A stretch of DNA of 64,000 nt from Cryptomeria japonica (GCF_030272615.1 NC_081405.1:653996920-654060919); one strand, 5' to 3'. Positions 34,367-46,679 are shown, counted from the first letter of the stretch. Program-made: numbers and translations. Notes: generated by a model not told the origin, from the letters alone.

Positions 34367-34666
34367 GATAAGAGGACAAAACTCTAATTAGGATTGACGA
34401 TGTCCAAAATGATGACAAATGAGCATGCACATTGATGCGATAGGATAAGATCGACCAAAATCATGATTGAAGATTGTTGTCGACAAGACCAAATTCGAAG
34501 GTGAAATGAATGAAGAATGTAGAAGAATGACTCGATACTCACAAATGATAAAGACCAAGTGCGAATCATAGGAGAAATGTTAATGCGACGCAAAAACCTA
34601 AAATGAGGCAATGCGCAAATGTTAAAGTATGATTCCGCAAGCGTTGACCATTTTTAGGTGTCTACA

Positions 34667-34671
34667 CGTAC
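34667..34671. repeat. target-site duplication CGTAC, right copy
   Basis: Pairs with 5731-5735. Confidence 0.95.
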
Positions 34672-35521
34672 ATCATATGGCCCACTAAAAATGCCCCTAA
34701 CTTGACCCCAGGAGCTAGTTTTACCCCTTGGAAGTCCACCCAAAGTTTACCTACGGGTCAACCCTGAGTTGACCCTCCTAATGGCTCCCTATCCAAGGTT
34801 TACCTGGGACCATTTTAGGATAATTGAAAATATATGCATTGGTAAAATAAATTTCCTCAAAAAGAGACATGGCAATGCCAACTCAACTTACAACACGTGT
34901 CAAGTGACACTACAAAAGCAATTACACATTACTAAAACACACATGGTAAATGTCCTTTTTGAAATTTATAAATTAAACAAATTTCCAAATTAAACACTCA
35001 TCCAAGCATAACATTTACAAATTAAAATAAATTTACAAACGAGGGGTTGTCTCTCCAAATAGACAACCCTTGGCTTCATAATCGCACATAGGCCTAGGCT
35101 TGATTCTCTGAATAATTTCCATGGTCACATGGAATAATTTTCCTACACATCTCACTTGCACATTAGTAATTCCAAAAATAAAGTATAATATTATCAAAAG
35201 AATACAATTCAAACATTGCATAAATTTTCAATTTTAAAAATCAAGTATCCAATTATTTGATAACATCCACATACAATGATCTACTAAATGACATCATTCT
35301 CATAAACATGGAATTAAATCATTTATAGAGCATGCATCTGTAATTTCAAGCATCAAAATAAAGTACTACAAATCCAATTAACTGACATAATCATATCAAT
35401 GTTATCCATAACATGAGATCATATAGAATTCGGGTCCAAAATGCATCACAATATAGTATCCAAAATAGGTCCAACTTGAAAATAACATAAATGCTATGAT
35501 GGCTTGGGTTAGGGCCTCACA
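34672..35521 (-). mobile_element. right 0.85 kb of the unidentified 4.4 kb insertion
   Basis: Continues 2204-5735 once the outer element is removed. On the minus strand it begins TGTGAGGCCCTAACCC, a form common at plant LTR starts. No domain is seen; frames at 34769 and 35033 are short. It ends at the 10-12 bp duplication. Confidence 0.5.
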
Positions 35522-35531
35522 TCCTTTGTCA
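35522..35531. repeat. target-site duplication, right copy, of the 4.4 kb insertion
   Basis: TCCTTTGTCA, pairing with 2194-2203. Confidence 0.75.
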
Positions 35532-36790
35532 TTGAGTTGTGCAACACTCAAAAGATTGTGCTTTAATCCTTCAACCCAATAGACATCATTTGCACTACTC
35601 TTTTAATTAAGAGAAATAGTTCCCTTACCTTTTACCATGCAGGGTGAGTCATTAACAAATCTCACAACTCCTCCATCATATTCCTTCAAGGTAAGAAATT
35701 TTCTTTGGTCACTAGTCATGTGGTGTGAACAACCATTATCAATGATCTAATCATTAGAATTATCCATGCAAGAAACTAATGCCTTTTGATCAGATGTCTC
35801 TTCTTTAATGGCTACAAAAACAATGTCTTCATTAACACCTCCCTTAGACTCCTCATCAGTGATACCACCATCAACTGCAATGAGACAATACCTTTTGCCT
35901 TTTCCCTTGTACTTCTTAAACTTCTCATGCTTGTGCTCATTGTCACCATTAGGTCAATTCATTGCAATGTGTCCAATCTTGTTGCATGCAAAACATTTCA
36001 AAGGTAATTTACCTTTGTACTTACCGGTACCTCTGGGCAACCGCTTGGCCAACAATGCTTCAAGCTCAACCAAACTATCTTCATCATCAACTTCTCTGCT
36101 AGATCTAGATTCATAGTTGTGACTGACATCTCTACTTTTCCTCATAGATGGGTTAGAAACTAAAGCTCTAAATGCAGATTCAGATTTCTGAACACTATCA
36201 TCGTAACCATTTAATTCAAAAGCAGTAAGCTTACCAATGATGGAGTCAAGGGTTACCTTAGTTTTGTGAATTAACTCTAGCTCCTAAATGGTTGTAACTC
36301 GGATAGCGTAGACCAGTAGAAGGGTTCTCAACACCTTGCTAATCACTCTGGCATCTTCCACTTTACCACCAACACTCTTGATCTCACCAACTATCTCTTT
36401 GATCCTCTGACCATACTATTATATATTCTCACCTTCAGCCATCCACATGTCATCAAATTTTCCTCTTAGACTCTCTTCTTTGGAAATCTTCACATGTTCA
36501 TCACTACTATAGATCTCTTCAAGTTTCTTCCATACCTCATATGCAGTATCCAGACCATGGACATCTACATACTCTGCATCAGACAAAGAACTGATAATGG
36601 CCTCCAATGCTTGATTGTTTTCTTGTTGCTCTTTCTTTTGATCATCAGTCATAATCCCACTAGGTGCAACATATTAAGTACGAGCATGTTCCCAGTATTG
36701 ACTTCCTATAATTTTGATATAAATTTTCATTCTATCACTCCATATCCTGTAGTTCTCTCAATTAAACTTTGGACCTTCCTTCTTCATCAT
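35522..36790 (-). pseudogene. Ty1/copia gag and protease
   Basis: The gag starts at ATG 36788-36790, about 60 bases after the primer site. It shows the copia gag pattern (YEVWKKLEEIYSS, ESLRGKFDDMWMAEGENI) and a single zinc knuckle, CFACNKIGHIAMN, whose last Cys is lost (about 35955-35995). A Lys-rich spacer and the protease region follow: IIDNGCSHHMTSDQRKF near 35700, then VEGLKHNLLSVAQLNDKG, where the frame is cut by the 4.4 kb insertion and resumes at 2203. In the protease motif the usual Asp-Ser-Gly reads Asp-Asn-Gly. Several stops interrupt it. In the family this part makes the particle and the processing enzyme. Confidence 0.88.
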
Positions 36791-36846
36791 GTTCTACAAG
36801 ATCTTTACCTCAAGTTGTTAGGCTTAGACCTTAGAGGAGCTAAAAT

Positions 36847-36860
36847 GCTCTGATACCAAC
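36847..36860 (-). other. primer binding site of the copia element (initiator tRNA-Met)
   Basis: The minus strand reads GTTGGTATCAGAGC, the standard copia site complementary to the 3' end of initiator tRNA-Met, directly after the LTR end. Confidence 0.92.
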
Positions 36861-38260
36861 TGATGGTATGATGAAAGAATAAGGACCCAATCAACTACTA
36901 AGAGAGGGGGTAAATGAGTAGATAGAAAATAGACATAAAGTTTCACCAATCTCAAAATCAACCTCTCAAATAAAACTCTAAACTGACTTGTTTAAACATT
37001 GAACTTCAAATGCAATATTACTGACAAGTTAAATTGGTTGACTGTTATAATAGACTAACAGTAAAACATCTCTGAAAATCACAAAACATTAACTAAATCA
37101 TTTAAAGACTTTACTGATAGTAGTTAAAACATATTTCAGATTGCTATCGGTTAACATAATATATCAAAGTGGATTTAGCAGTTAAGCAATTCAACCATAG
37201 TAAACATAACCACAAAAACATTCACTACTTGACACAATATTTTTGACATGGAAACCCAAATGGGAAAAACCACGGTGGGGATGAATACCCACAAGTATTC
37301 TAAACTCTACTGAAGTTCGCCCTGTTAGGAGCCAAGCCTGTCAAAGATTTACAATAAGTTTTGTCAAGAACAGATCCTATTAGGGACCACCCAGTTAAGG
37401 GATTGACTATAATGCCCTATTAGAAGCAATACCCTATAAGGAGTAACCTCAATAGAGGATTTGAAATCCAAGCTAATGGATCACCTGGTTAGAGGATTTG
37501 AATAACACTAAGCTTGTTAGAGATTACTTGGTTAGGGGATTTTACTATTGTAATTGTTAGAAAACAACATGGGTTTGCTAATCTGTTTGAATAGAACTAC
37601 ACTTGCTTGTTCAGATCCTTTTCATGCTCCTATCTGCCTTTACACATATTGCAAATACATCATCTGGTTTGGCAATCACACTCTCAATCTCAACTATAAA
37701 TTGCCAACACTTCAACAAAACAACTCATCGACCTTATAAACAAAATAATAGGTCGGTAACACATCACAAACCTAATTCTCTCATAGAGATTACAAACAAA
37801 TCGGTTCAATTATGACCATTGGATTACATAACAATCACTGCACATCATTCAAGATAACCTCGACCGCTCCTTGATCACCACTTCATTGAACACTATAACT
37901 CATCACGTGGTTTCCATTTCATGCAATGAACTTGTTCATTCCCAAGATAAAAACCATTATCTCTACGTGCCAAAAACCATTTGAAACTCTTCTCATACAA
38001 CATGCATATGTGTCATAATTATTACCGCTAATCATCAGATCATAAACCAATACAACTGATTCACCAAACTTCATCAATTAGGGTTTATCATATCAATAGG
38101 TAGAGTTTACAGGTTCACCTCTCCATTTCATAGCAATACCAATTTCCTCCACAAACTCACATACCAGTTGCAGTTCCCTTCACTAGCTCTTCCTACCGAT
38201 TACAAAACAACATTATAACAACATCATTACCAGTTAATTGACATCAATGATAACATAACA
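36861..38260 (-). repeat. 5' LTR of the minus-strand copia element (about 1.4 kb)
   Basis: On the minus strand it begins TGTTATGTTATCATTGATG near 38260 and ends with a C-rich tract (ACCCCCTCTCTTAG) and CATCA next to the primer site. It has GTTTTTCCCATTTGGGTTTCC, similar to the copia LTRs at 44998 and 48895. It inserted into the gag of the chromovirus at 38261. The partner LTR is outside the window. The left border is judged from similarity of the start and the switch to gypsy coding sequence. Confidence 0.75.
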
Positions 38261-41200
38261 TTTCATTAATGAAATCTTCATGCAAATGCCAACAAAACTC
38301 ACTGACGATCAACCTGGATGAAGAGAGGTTCTTGAGGGTTTTGAGTAGGGTGAACACTAAATCACATTTTACCCCATTGGAGTATGATGGTAAGTTGGAT
38401 TTAGATGAATTAATGGATTGGATCTCAGAGATGGAGAAGTACTTTGATTCTGAGAACACCGTGTAAGAAAGGAAGGTGAAATATGCCTGTACCCAATTGA
38501 AAGGTCATGCATCTCTTTGGTGGGAAAATTTGCAGGTTGATAGATGGAGAAGAGGTAAAAAGAATATCAAATCATGGGAGAAAATGGTTGCCAAGTTAAA
38601 ATCAAAGTTTATGCGGGCTGATTACCAAGTAAATCTATTCCAAAAGTTGTAGAACTTGAAGTAGAAAGAATCAAGTGTGAAGGAGTATACCGAAGCATTC
38701 TACAAGTTGAATATACGATCCAAATATGTCAATGATGAGGTTGAACAAGTTGTGAGATATTTGAATGGATTGCGGATGTCTATACATGATGAACTCAGTT
38801 TGATCAAGTTGTAGAGTGTTGAAGAAGCTTACTGATATGTCTTGAAGGAAGAAGAGAAGTTGAACAAAAGACATGAGTAGAGACAAAGAGGTAGAGGTGG
38901 AAGGTTTTACGGAGGAAGATTTCAAGGAGGCAGAGGATATCCAGAGGAAGAGGAACCTGTATAGATCATAACAAGGACAAGGAAGAAAACAAAGATGGTA
39001 GTTCATACCAAAAGGATGACAAAAATTTCTACCAGAGAAGAGAACCTGATAGTTAGTGGAATGAAATTTTGGAAAAGATGACAGAAGACAAGATAAGAGA
39101 GTGTTTAGAGGAACTTTCTTTAAGTGTGGAGGAGAAGGACATAATGCTTTCAAACATAAGAAGATAGAGAACACTAAGATAACAACCTTAGTAGAAGAAA
39201 GCCCCATCAAATCAGCTAAAAAAATGGAAGATGGAGAACTATTGATGATGAGGAGAGCTTTGTGTCATATTAGAGAGGATGAAGAGCCCTTGTAGAGGAG
39301 AAATTTGTTCAAGACCAGATGTAAGGTATTCGGTAAGTGTTGTAAAGTAGTTATTGATAGCGATAGTTTGGATAATTTTGTTTCAGAAGAAATGGTGAAT
39401 AAATTGAATTTGGAAAGATTGAAACACCCTAAGCCTTACCAAATAGCCTGGATTCAGGATGATCATAAGTTGCTAGTGAGTGATCAATTCTTTGTAAAAT
39501 TAAAAATTGGAAATTATCATGATGAAGTTTTGTGTGATATTATGTCTATGGATATTTGTCACCTTTTATTGGGTAGACCTTGGTAGTTTGATAGCTAGGC
39601 GATACGTTATGGGAGAAAGAACATATACACTATTGTAGCAAATGGGATGAAACAAACCTTGTTACCCTTGGTGGAGCCCCTGAAGAGTGAATTCTTTATG
39701 AATGCTAGAATTTGTTTGGTGGATGGAAGGACATTCCTGGATAGAATGAGACATGAGAATGTACATCTTGCCTTAGTTCCTAAGAAGACCGAGAATCCAG
39801 AGCATGAAGAACAACCAGAGGAGATAAAAGAATTGCTGACAAAGTATGAAGACATTATTTCAGATAATGTGCTTGATGGATTACCACCTGTAAGGAGTAT
39901 CAGTCATTGCATGGACCTGATTCCCGGAGCTAGTTTTCCTAACAAAGTTGCACACCGGATGACACCAGCAAAGAATGAAGAGTTGAATAGACAAGTGCAG
40001 GAATTGTTGAAGAAAGGTTTGATCAGAGAAATTTAGAGTCCTTGTGCAGTACCAGACACATTAGCACCTAAGAAGAATGGATAATGGAGGATGTGTACCG
40101 ATTCCAGAGCAATAAATAAGATCACAGTGAAGTACTAGTTTCCTTTGCCTAGGATGGATGACATAATCGATTGTTTGAGTAGAGCCAAATACTACACAAA
40201 GATAGAATTGAAGAGTGGATATCATCAGATTAGAATTAGAGAAGGAGATGAGTGGAAGACAACAATCAAGACAAATGAGGGATTGTATGAATGGTTGGTG
40301 ATGCCTTTTGGGTTGACTAATGCACCAAGTAATTTCATGAGGTTGATGAATGAGGTATTGAAGAAATTATTGGGTAAGTTTATTATTGTATATTTGGATG
40401 ACATTCTGATTTTCAGTAAGACAAAAGAGGAGAATCTATTGCATTTAAGACAAGTTTTGTAGTGGTTGAGGGAGGAGAAATTGTTGATAAACCTTAAGAA
40501 GTGTACTTTCATGAAGGAAGAGTTGGTCTATTTGGGATTTGTGATATCTGTGGATGGATTGAAGATGGAACCTAAGAAGGTAAGAGAAATTGTTGAATGG
40601 CTTACACCAGAAAGAATTGGAGAGGTAAGATCAATTCATGGATTGGCTATTTTCTACCAAAAGTTTATAAAAAATTTTAGTTCAGTTTTTAGCCCTATGA
40701 CTAAGACAATGAGAGGAGAAAGGAAGGAATTGAATTGTTGAAGTAGAAGTTGATTGAGCAGCCTGTGTTAGCTTTATTGGATTTCAACAAAGTATTTCAA
40801 GTGGACTATGATGCAAGAAAGAATGCAATCAGAGCCATGTTAAGTCAAGAAGGGAGACCAATAGCTTATTTCAGTGAAAAATTGAATGATGCAAGAAAGA
40901 GATATTTTGTGTATGATCAAGTTTTTTATGTCATAATTCAAGCCTTGAAGAAGTAGAGACATTACTTTTTTCCTATGGAATTTGTGTTGTATACTGATCA
41001 TCAAGCCTTGAAGTATTTGAATAGTCAGAGTAAGTTGAATCAGAGACATATGAGATGGGTAGAATTTTTACAGAGTTAACCCTTTGTATTGAAGGATAGG
41101 AGTGGGAAGTAAAACAAATTTGTTGATGCATTGAGTAGAAGGAGGAATTTTCTGATAGAGATGAGAGTGACAATATTAGGATTTGAGGAGTTGAAGACCT

Positions 41201-42610
41201 TTGATGAAGATGACTCGGATCTTGCAGAACCTTGGAAAGCATGTAGAGCACCAGTTATGGTAGATAGAATTCAGTGGTTGGATTATTTCATTTGGGATGG
41301 GATGTTATTCAGATGAGTTCAGTAGTTTATATCTAAGATTTTTATAAAGGAGAATTTGATAAAGGAGAAGCATAGTGGAGGATTTGCCAGACACTTTGGT
41401 GTTGCCAAAATAGTAGCACTGGTAAGTGAACATTACTTTTGGCCCCAGATTTATAAGAATATCAGGAAATTTGTGTAGAGCTATAGAGTTTGTCAAGTTG
41501 CAAAGGATAGTAGTCAGAATGTGGGATTGTATAAGCCTTTGATAATACCAGACAGACCTTGGGAGGACATAAGCATGGATTTCATACTTGGATTACCTAA
41601 GACATAGAGATGAAATGATTCTATATTTGTGGTGGTTGATAGATTATCGAAGATGGCTCATTCCATACCTTGTAAGAAAACATCAGATGCAATACATATA
41701 GTTGACCTATTTTTCAAGGAGGTAGTGAGATTACATGGATTACCTAAGAGAATATTTTCAAACAGAGACACTAAGTTTGTTGGTTATTTTTGGAGGACTC
41801 TTTGGAAGAAGATGAAGACGGATTTGAAATTCAATTCTACTTTTCACCCATAGACTAATGGACAGATAAAGGTAGTAAAAAAGAGCTTGGGAAACTTGTT
41901 GAGATGCTTAGTAGGAGAGAAAACCAGAAGTCAGGATTTGATTCTTGCACAAGAAGAGTTTTCCTACAATAATTTAATAAATAGGAGTACTGGAAAAACA
42001 CCTTTTGAGATTATTACCAAAGCACACCCTAGAGGTATATAAAAATTGAGGGATATTAGTAATGAAGATAAGCAGAGTGCAAAAGAAAAATAATTTGCAA
42101 ATCACATGAAGTCCTTACATATTTAGGTTAAACAACAATTGGAGGATATGAACAACAAGCATAAGGAGAAAGAAGATGAGAAGAGAAGACATAAGGAATT
42201 TGAAGTTGGAAATGAAGTGATGGTATACCTGAGAAAAAAAATATTTCTAGTTGAAACCTATAACAAGTTGCAGATGAAAAAGTTTGGACCTTGTAAGATC
42301 TTGAGGAAATTCAGTTCCGGAAATGCATGTGAAGTGGAGCTATCAGATAGTTTGAGCATTTCACCTATATTCAACATTATAGATCTACATCAGTATCTTG
42401 AGTCATAATTCAGTGAAGACAATATTGTAGACTTGGAGAAATAGTTGCCCCAGAAGGAACCAGATCAGATTGAAGATATTTTGGATAGTAGCATTGGGCA
42501 TAGCACCCAGAGAAATCAGTATAAGGAGTATCTTGTGAAATGGAATGACAGACCAGTTGAAGATTCATCTTGGATTTCTTAGATAGAGGTGGACCACCTT
42601 GGTTTTCCTC
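38261..42610 (+). pseudogene. Ty3/gypsy chromovirus gag-pol, heavily decayed
   Basis: Successive fragments of one polyprotein. Gag core at 38340-38880 (YDGKLDLDELMDWISEMEKY, CTQLKGHASLWWENL). Zinc knuckle near 39120 (KCGGEGHNAFKHK, last Cys lost). Protease at 39305-39586 (VIDSDSLDNFVSEEMVNKL, LLLGRPW). RT at 39900-40700 ([52 protein letters not shown]). RNase H at 40750-41150 ([11 protein letters not shown]). Integrase at 41330-42400 ([28 protein letters not shown]). A chromodomain lies near 42440-42580 (EYLVKWNDRPVEDSSWIS). The gag is cut at its start by the copia LTR. By eye I count about 28 in-frame stops, roughly two thirds TAG, and a frameshift near 40735. The chromodomain places it among chromoviruses, which target heterochromatin. 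Confidence 0.92.
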
Positions 42611-43490
42611 AAACCCCAATAAAGTGAGGGATTCACTTTTTCAACAACCCCATATGTTTGATTCAAGAGCATCCCCAGTTCTTGCCAATCTTGCATCAGC
42701 CAAAAACATTTATTTTTCAGTTTGGTCTCTATTTTGTAGTTTTAGAATTTGTTTTTGCATTTTCTTGCATTTTCTCACCGGATCTTACGAAGCTATATTT
42801 TGCTTGGAATCATGACAATCTTTCTTATTCCTAAACCACGGGACATTTGGATCTTTTTCCAACAAGTTATCGCTTCTGGATTTCAAGACAGTTTTCTAGC
42901 TTAGAACATTGGAACCGCTTGGACCTATTTTCTATTAGTGAATCTTGTGGATCCTTTCCATAGCTTGCAGAGCTTCAATTAATTGATTCCAATGTTCCTT
43001 TGCATGTGGCCAACCTTCCCTCTGATCCACACTTCTCCCTTTGGATTTTTTGGAGAATTCCCTTTAGCAAAGGTTGATCTGATGGTTTTACATGTTTGAT
43101 CTTTCTCTTCAATATTTCATCCCTCTTGGGCCGATGCGGATCGCTCTTGAGCATATATATCAATGTAACTAAGCATCATAATTCATAAAAGAGAATATAA
43201 AAGATATATCTTAATATTTAGATGTCCAGAGTTGATCAATTCTGTAATTGAGCATGTATGTAGTAGGCCTGTGAGCTGAATCATGTAGTTCAGATGTTAC
43301 CGGCTACTTTTAATTAGTTTTCATGATCTTGTTCATTCAGTTTTGTATTGCCTCCATCATCTTGTCTTGCTTTTGTTATTTTTATTCTTGCTGCATAGTC
43401 TAGATAGGTCTCCTTGAGGTCCCTCCTAACCATGACTACACCAACATCAATGAAGTGTCTAATCCCAATAGCATATCAACAAAACTAGTT
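42611..43490 (+). other. 3' flank of the chromovirus, possible LTR remnant
   Basis: No gene. Short frames at 42570 (plus) and 42975 (minus) have no domain. It may hold the polypurine tract and 3' LTR of the chromovirus, but the 5' LTR is missing, so this cannot be confirmed by comparison. Confidence 0.35.
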
Positions 43491-43494
43491 TGAC

Positions 43495-44580
43495 TCAAAT
43501 CTTATAGTTTCTTCTCAAATAAATCAAGGCCCTTTGGTATGATATGGACTTGATTATCTCCTCCTCTATAGTAGCATAGTGATCTATAGGAGGATCACCT
43601 AGAGAATATGTAGACTGATGAGAATCCTTTGAATGTCCTTGCGTATGAGTTGCAATAGCCTGTGTGTCTCTAAGAATCTCATCTCTGACCTTAGCCAATG
43701 GTATATGAAGTTGGGATGAAATGAAATAGTATGCATGTAAGAGGTCCTCAGATAAATACTGAGACATTTGTACATGTTGGGCACCTCTCAATATAGCTGC
43801 TACATCATCTAGTGAGTGGATGCCAGTATAGTGATCTGAATCTTCCACCCCATGACTAGACGATGCGCTTGTGTATGGTCTCAAATGTGGATGACTCATC
43901 ATGTATCTGCCCAGCCTATCAGAAGAAGTCATTGATATTGTTGTTGCATATTCTCCAATGCTATCAATCACTTCTCTCTAAGATGCAATCACTACCTGAT
44001 CCACTATGGGGGTGAGGGCTAGGGATATCATTGGAAATATTTGGCTAACAAACCACCTGTGTGTGGCCACCTATCTATCAGCCCTACGATATAGATCATG
44101 GTCAACCACTCTACCTTGCCCTTATCCATAATAGCCTGGAAGTTCAAGGTAGTTAACCTTCAAACCCAAGCAAACCTTACTGTACACCTGCTGAGAAAAG
44201 TATAATGGTATTTGGTTGTTATTAGGATAATGAGAATGAAAAACTAAGAAATGAGGATATATCTTCTTTGCCACTTCTTGATCTATGCACTATGTCACTT
44301 GATACCCTCTTACCTTAGTCTTCTCCTAAAACTAAGGAAATGATCATTCTTTAATGAATTCCTTGGGTACTTTCCACTAGACCTCCTCCAAGAAAACATT
44401 ACCCCCAATTTCATCTCTCAATTGCCTAAAAATGGCATCTACAACATTCAGAGCATATGATGTGTTGGTCCCTAGACTCTGTCTAAGAGTCTCTAAACTA
44501 GTCAAAATGGATTGGTATGTACGCTTGTACACACCATCCATTTGAGGATCATCTAAAATGCATCTAAAATTATGTATCTC
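43495..44580 (-). pseudogene. unrecognised protein remnant (minus strand)
   Basis: The clearest part is a 158-codon frame at 43495-43971, starting GTG, with Ser/His-rich and helical stretches (LGRYMMSHPHLRPY, VRDEILRDTQAIATHTQG). The same frame continues upstream through stops: DHDLYRRADR, ATHRWFVSQIFPMISLALTP, LELPGYYG, and RTYQSILTSLETLRQSL near 44510. The unbroken sense across stops suggests a once-real protein of at least 350 residues. I do not recognise it. Part of it (44029 onward) is repeated at 47923-48700 by the tandem duplication, and the copia LTR at 44998 lies just upstream of it. It may be a transposon-borne gene or a captured host fragment. Confidence 0.45.
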
Positions 44581-44858
44581 CTAATCACTATTAAAAAATA
44601 TAAAATCAATATTAGGATTTTCATCTTGATGTGTAGGTTGTGCATGAGGAGCCCGATCTTAGTGTGTAGGATGTGCATCTCTAGCCTAATCATGCATCTA
44701 TCTAGATGGACCATAAAGTTAGAATTTATGTAAGTATGTATATACATGAACACACGCACACACATATGAAGAGTATGAAAATTTACTTAACACGAAACTA
44801 AATTCAGGAAATTTACTAAGTTACTTTAAACAAAACAATTATACTAAATAAATACTTA

Positions 44859-44932
44859 ACATTAAATTTGAGTTGTACATTAAATTTAAGTTGTACATTA
44901 AAAATCTTAAACATTAAATTTAAGTTGTACAC
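44859..44932. repeat. ACATTAAATTTAAGTTGT short tandem repeat
   Basis: Three full and one partial copies, repeated in unit B near 48755-48830. Confidence 0.8.
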
Positions 44933-44997
44933 ATATGGGTATTGGCTTTATGATGATGATGATTTTGTTGTAATAGGTTGAGTGATAACTTTATTTG

Positions 44998-46635
44998 TGT
45001 TGTCATTGATGGTAACCATGTTTTGTCAGTCATCTAAGTCATTTAGTCCAACTAGTAAATCCTAACCGATAGTGGAAGCAGTTAAATAGTGAACCGGTAA
45101 ATAGGATAGCAAACTGGCAAACAAGGACAATATGATGTTCAAGCAACTGATACAGACGATTGGTGAAGAGTTAAGTGTTGCAGTCTGGAATGTATGTTCT
45201 TGACACTGGAAAGAGTCAATGAATGAAACCACATCAGTAGATTCAATGGAATGAGCGATTTACGTTGTTTTTGAGCAGTCAGTCAAAAAGAACAGTTAAC
45301 CGGTAGAGAAAAGTTACTTAGATTAGTAAACCGCTAATCTTATCATTTTATTTTTTAATTATAATGTGTTTGGCCGACATGAGTAAAGCGGAATAACCAA
45401 GATTGGCCAAATACATTGAACCTAGGAAATTGTTCCAAGGGTATTAGCTGACTTAATAGAGTTGTCTATAACAAGATGAATATTGTATGATGATGTATCA
45501 AGAGGAGGATCTAGCATGAGAATTTGATTGTGCCATGGAAGAAGGAGTTTGGTTTTGATGATTAGTCAGTGTTAGAAGTAGAATTGAAGTGGATCTAATC
45601 AGGCACAAGGGTACTAACAACAAATTAGACAAACTTGTTGTTCCCTAACAGTTGCAGTAAGAAAATCCTCTCACAAGGTCACTCCTAATAGGGTGCGGTA
45701 GGATCCTAACAGGTCCAAAGGTTTAAATCCTCTAACTATTAGCATTCTACACTTAGATGAGAATAGTTGATGTTGCCATTGATGGAAACCAACTAGTAAT
45801 ATGGTTCACAGCATACACCGACAACAAACATCATGTACCGGCACCAGTATGAACAACAAGATTATTCACACCGGCACCCATTCTACACCGACAGAAGATC
45901 TTATCGGCACCCCAGCCGACATGGAAATTATATTGTTTTGTATTGTAACTATATTGTATAGACGACATGATGTATTGTAAAGACTCATATATGTGTGAGA
46001 TCCTATAGGTCATTTAGAAAGTGACATAGGTATGTAAAAAGTGTGTTAGGTATGCAAAATATTTATAGGTGATTAATGCAAGTGCATTAGGAGAGCAAAT
46101 ATCTATATATGCATTTTGATGTAATGATTTTGATGAGAAAATAAGAGTAGAGCAAAGTGAAGAAAGGTTTATGGAAGAGGTATTTGACAGAGCTTAAACT
46201 GGTACTAAATCAAGCATTGTATATGCTATTTTGAGTAGTACATTGTCATTGGATTTAATAATCCAATTTTGTAGTCAGTGTGACTCCTTTTCATGATTGA
46301 GCAGTGAGCTCTAGGTTGTTGGCCTTCTTGCATGTGCAAGCCCCTATTGTATGAGTAATATTTATTCATATTGGCCAGTGAGTAAATATTGTGGGTCACA
46401 AATCCCACTGAGGTTTTTCCCCTACCGGGTTTCCTTGCCAAAATATCTTGTGTTATAGTGCGCATTGATGTTTTCTCTCTTATTTCTCTTTATTGCTTTA
46501 TTTCTTGTTTATCGGTACATTAATTTGGGTTGTAAAGTTGCAAACAAGTTTAAATATTTCATATACCTATTAGACACTGATTCACCCCCCCCCCCCCCCC
46601 TCTCAGTGTCTTTGGGACTGATCAAGTATGTAACA
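44998..46635 (+). repeat. 5' LTR of a copia element, copy A (about 1.6 kb)
   Basis: Starts TGTTGTCATTGATGG and ends with a long C tract, CTCTCAGTGTC and TGTAACA, followed by the primer site. A second start-like sequence (TGTTGCCATTGATGG) near 45770 raises the possibility that two LTR pieces are joined. Copy B is at 48895-50528. Confidence 0.75.
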
Positions 46636-46650
46636 ATTGGTATCAGAGCC
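46636..46650 (+). other. copia primer binding site, copy A
   Basis: ATTGGTATCAGAGCC, the initiator tRNA-Met type, directly after the LTR. Confidence 0.92.
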
Positions 46651-46679
46651 TAGTCCTCTATTTACAAAAGCTTAACAGC

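Larger units (their letters stand above)
5736..34666 (-). mobile_element. outer LTR retrotransposon, pol-less, Tat-like signals, split by a nested element
   Basis: Long terminal repeats lie at 5736-7224 and 33157-34666 in direct orientation, ending TGTAG...TACA and flanked by CGTAC. The primer binding site is at 33134-33152 and the polypurine tract at 7225-7238, both read on the minus strand, so the element runs from right to left. Without the nested insertion (10295-26444) it is about 12.8 kb. In biological order it holds the 5' LTR, primer site, a 2-kb leader, one long open frame (31131-28270), a noncoding 3' region, an antisense plant-mobile-domain gene (8053-9840), the polypurine tract and the 3' LTR. 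No protease, RT, RNase H or integrase is seen, so it should be non-autonomous. About 30 substitutions separate the LTRs by eye, roughly 2 percent. Confidence 0.92.
33157..34666 (-). repeat. 5' LTR of the outer element (1510 bp)
   Basis: Partner of 5736-7224. It has extra sequence near 33580-33625 that the other copy lacks, and about 30 substitutions, nearly all transitions. The TATA-like box is at 33503-33510 on the minus strand and the 48-bp tandem array at 34177-34366. Minus-strand frames inside are repeat artefacts. Confidence 0.95.
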
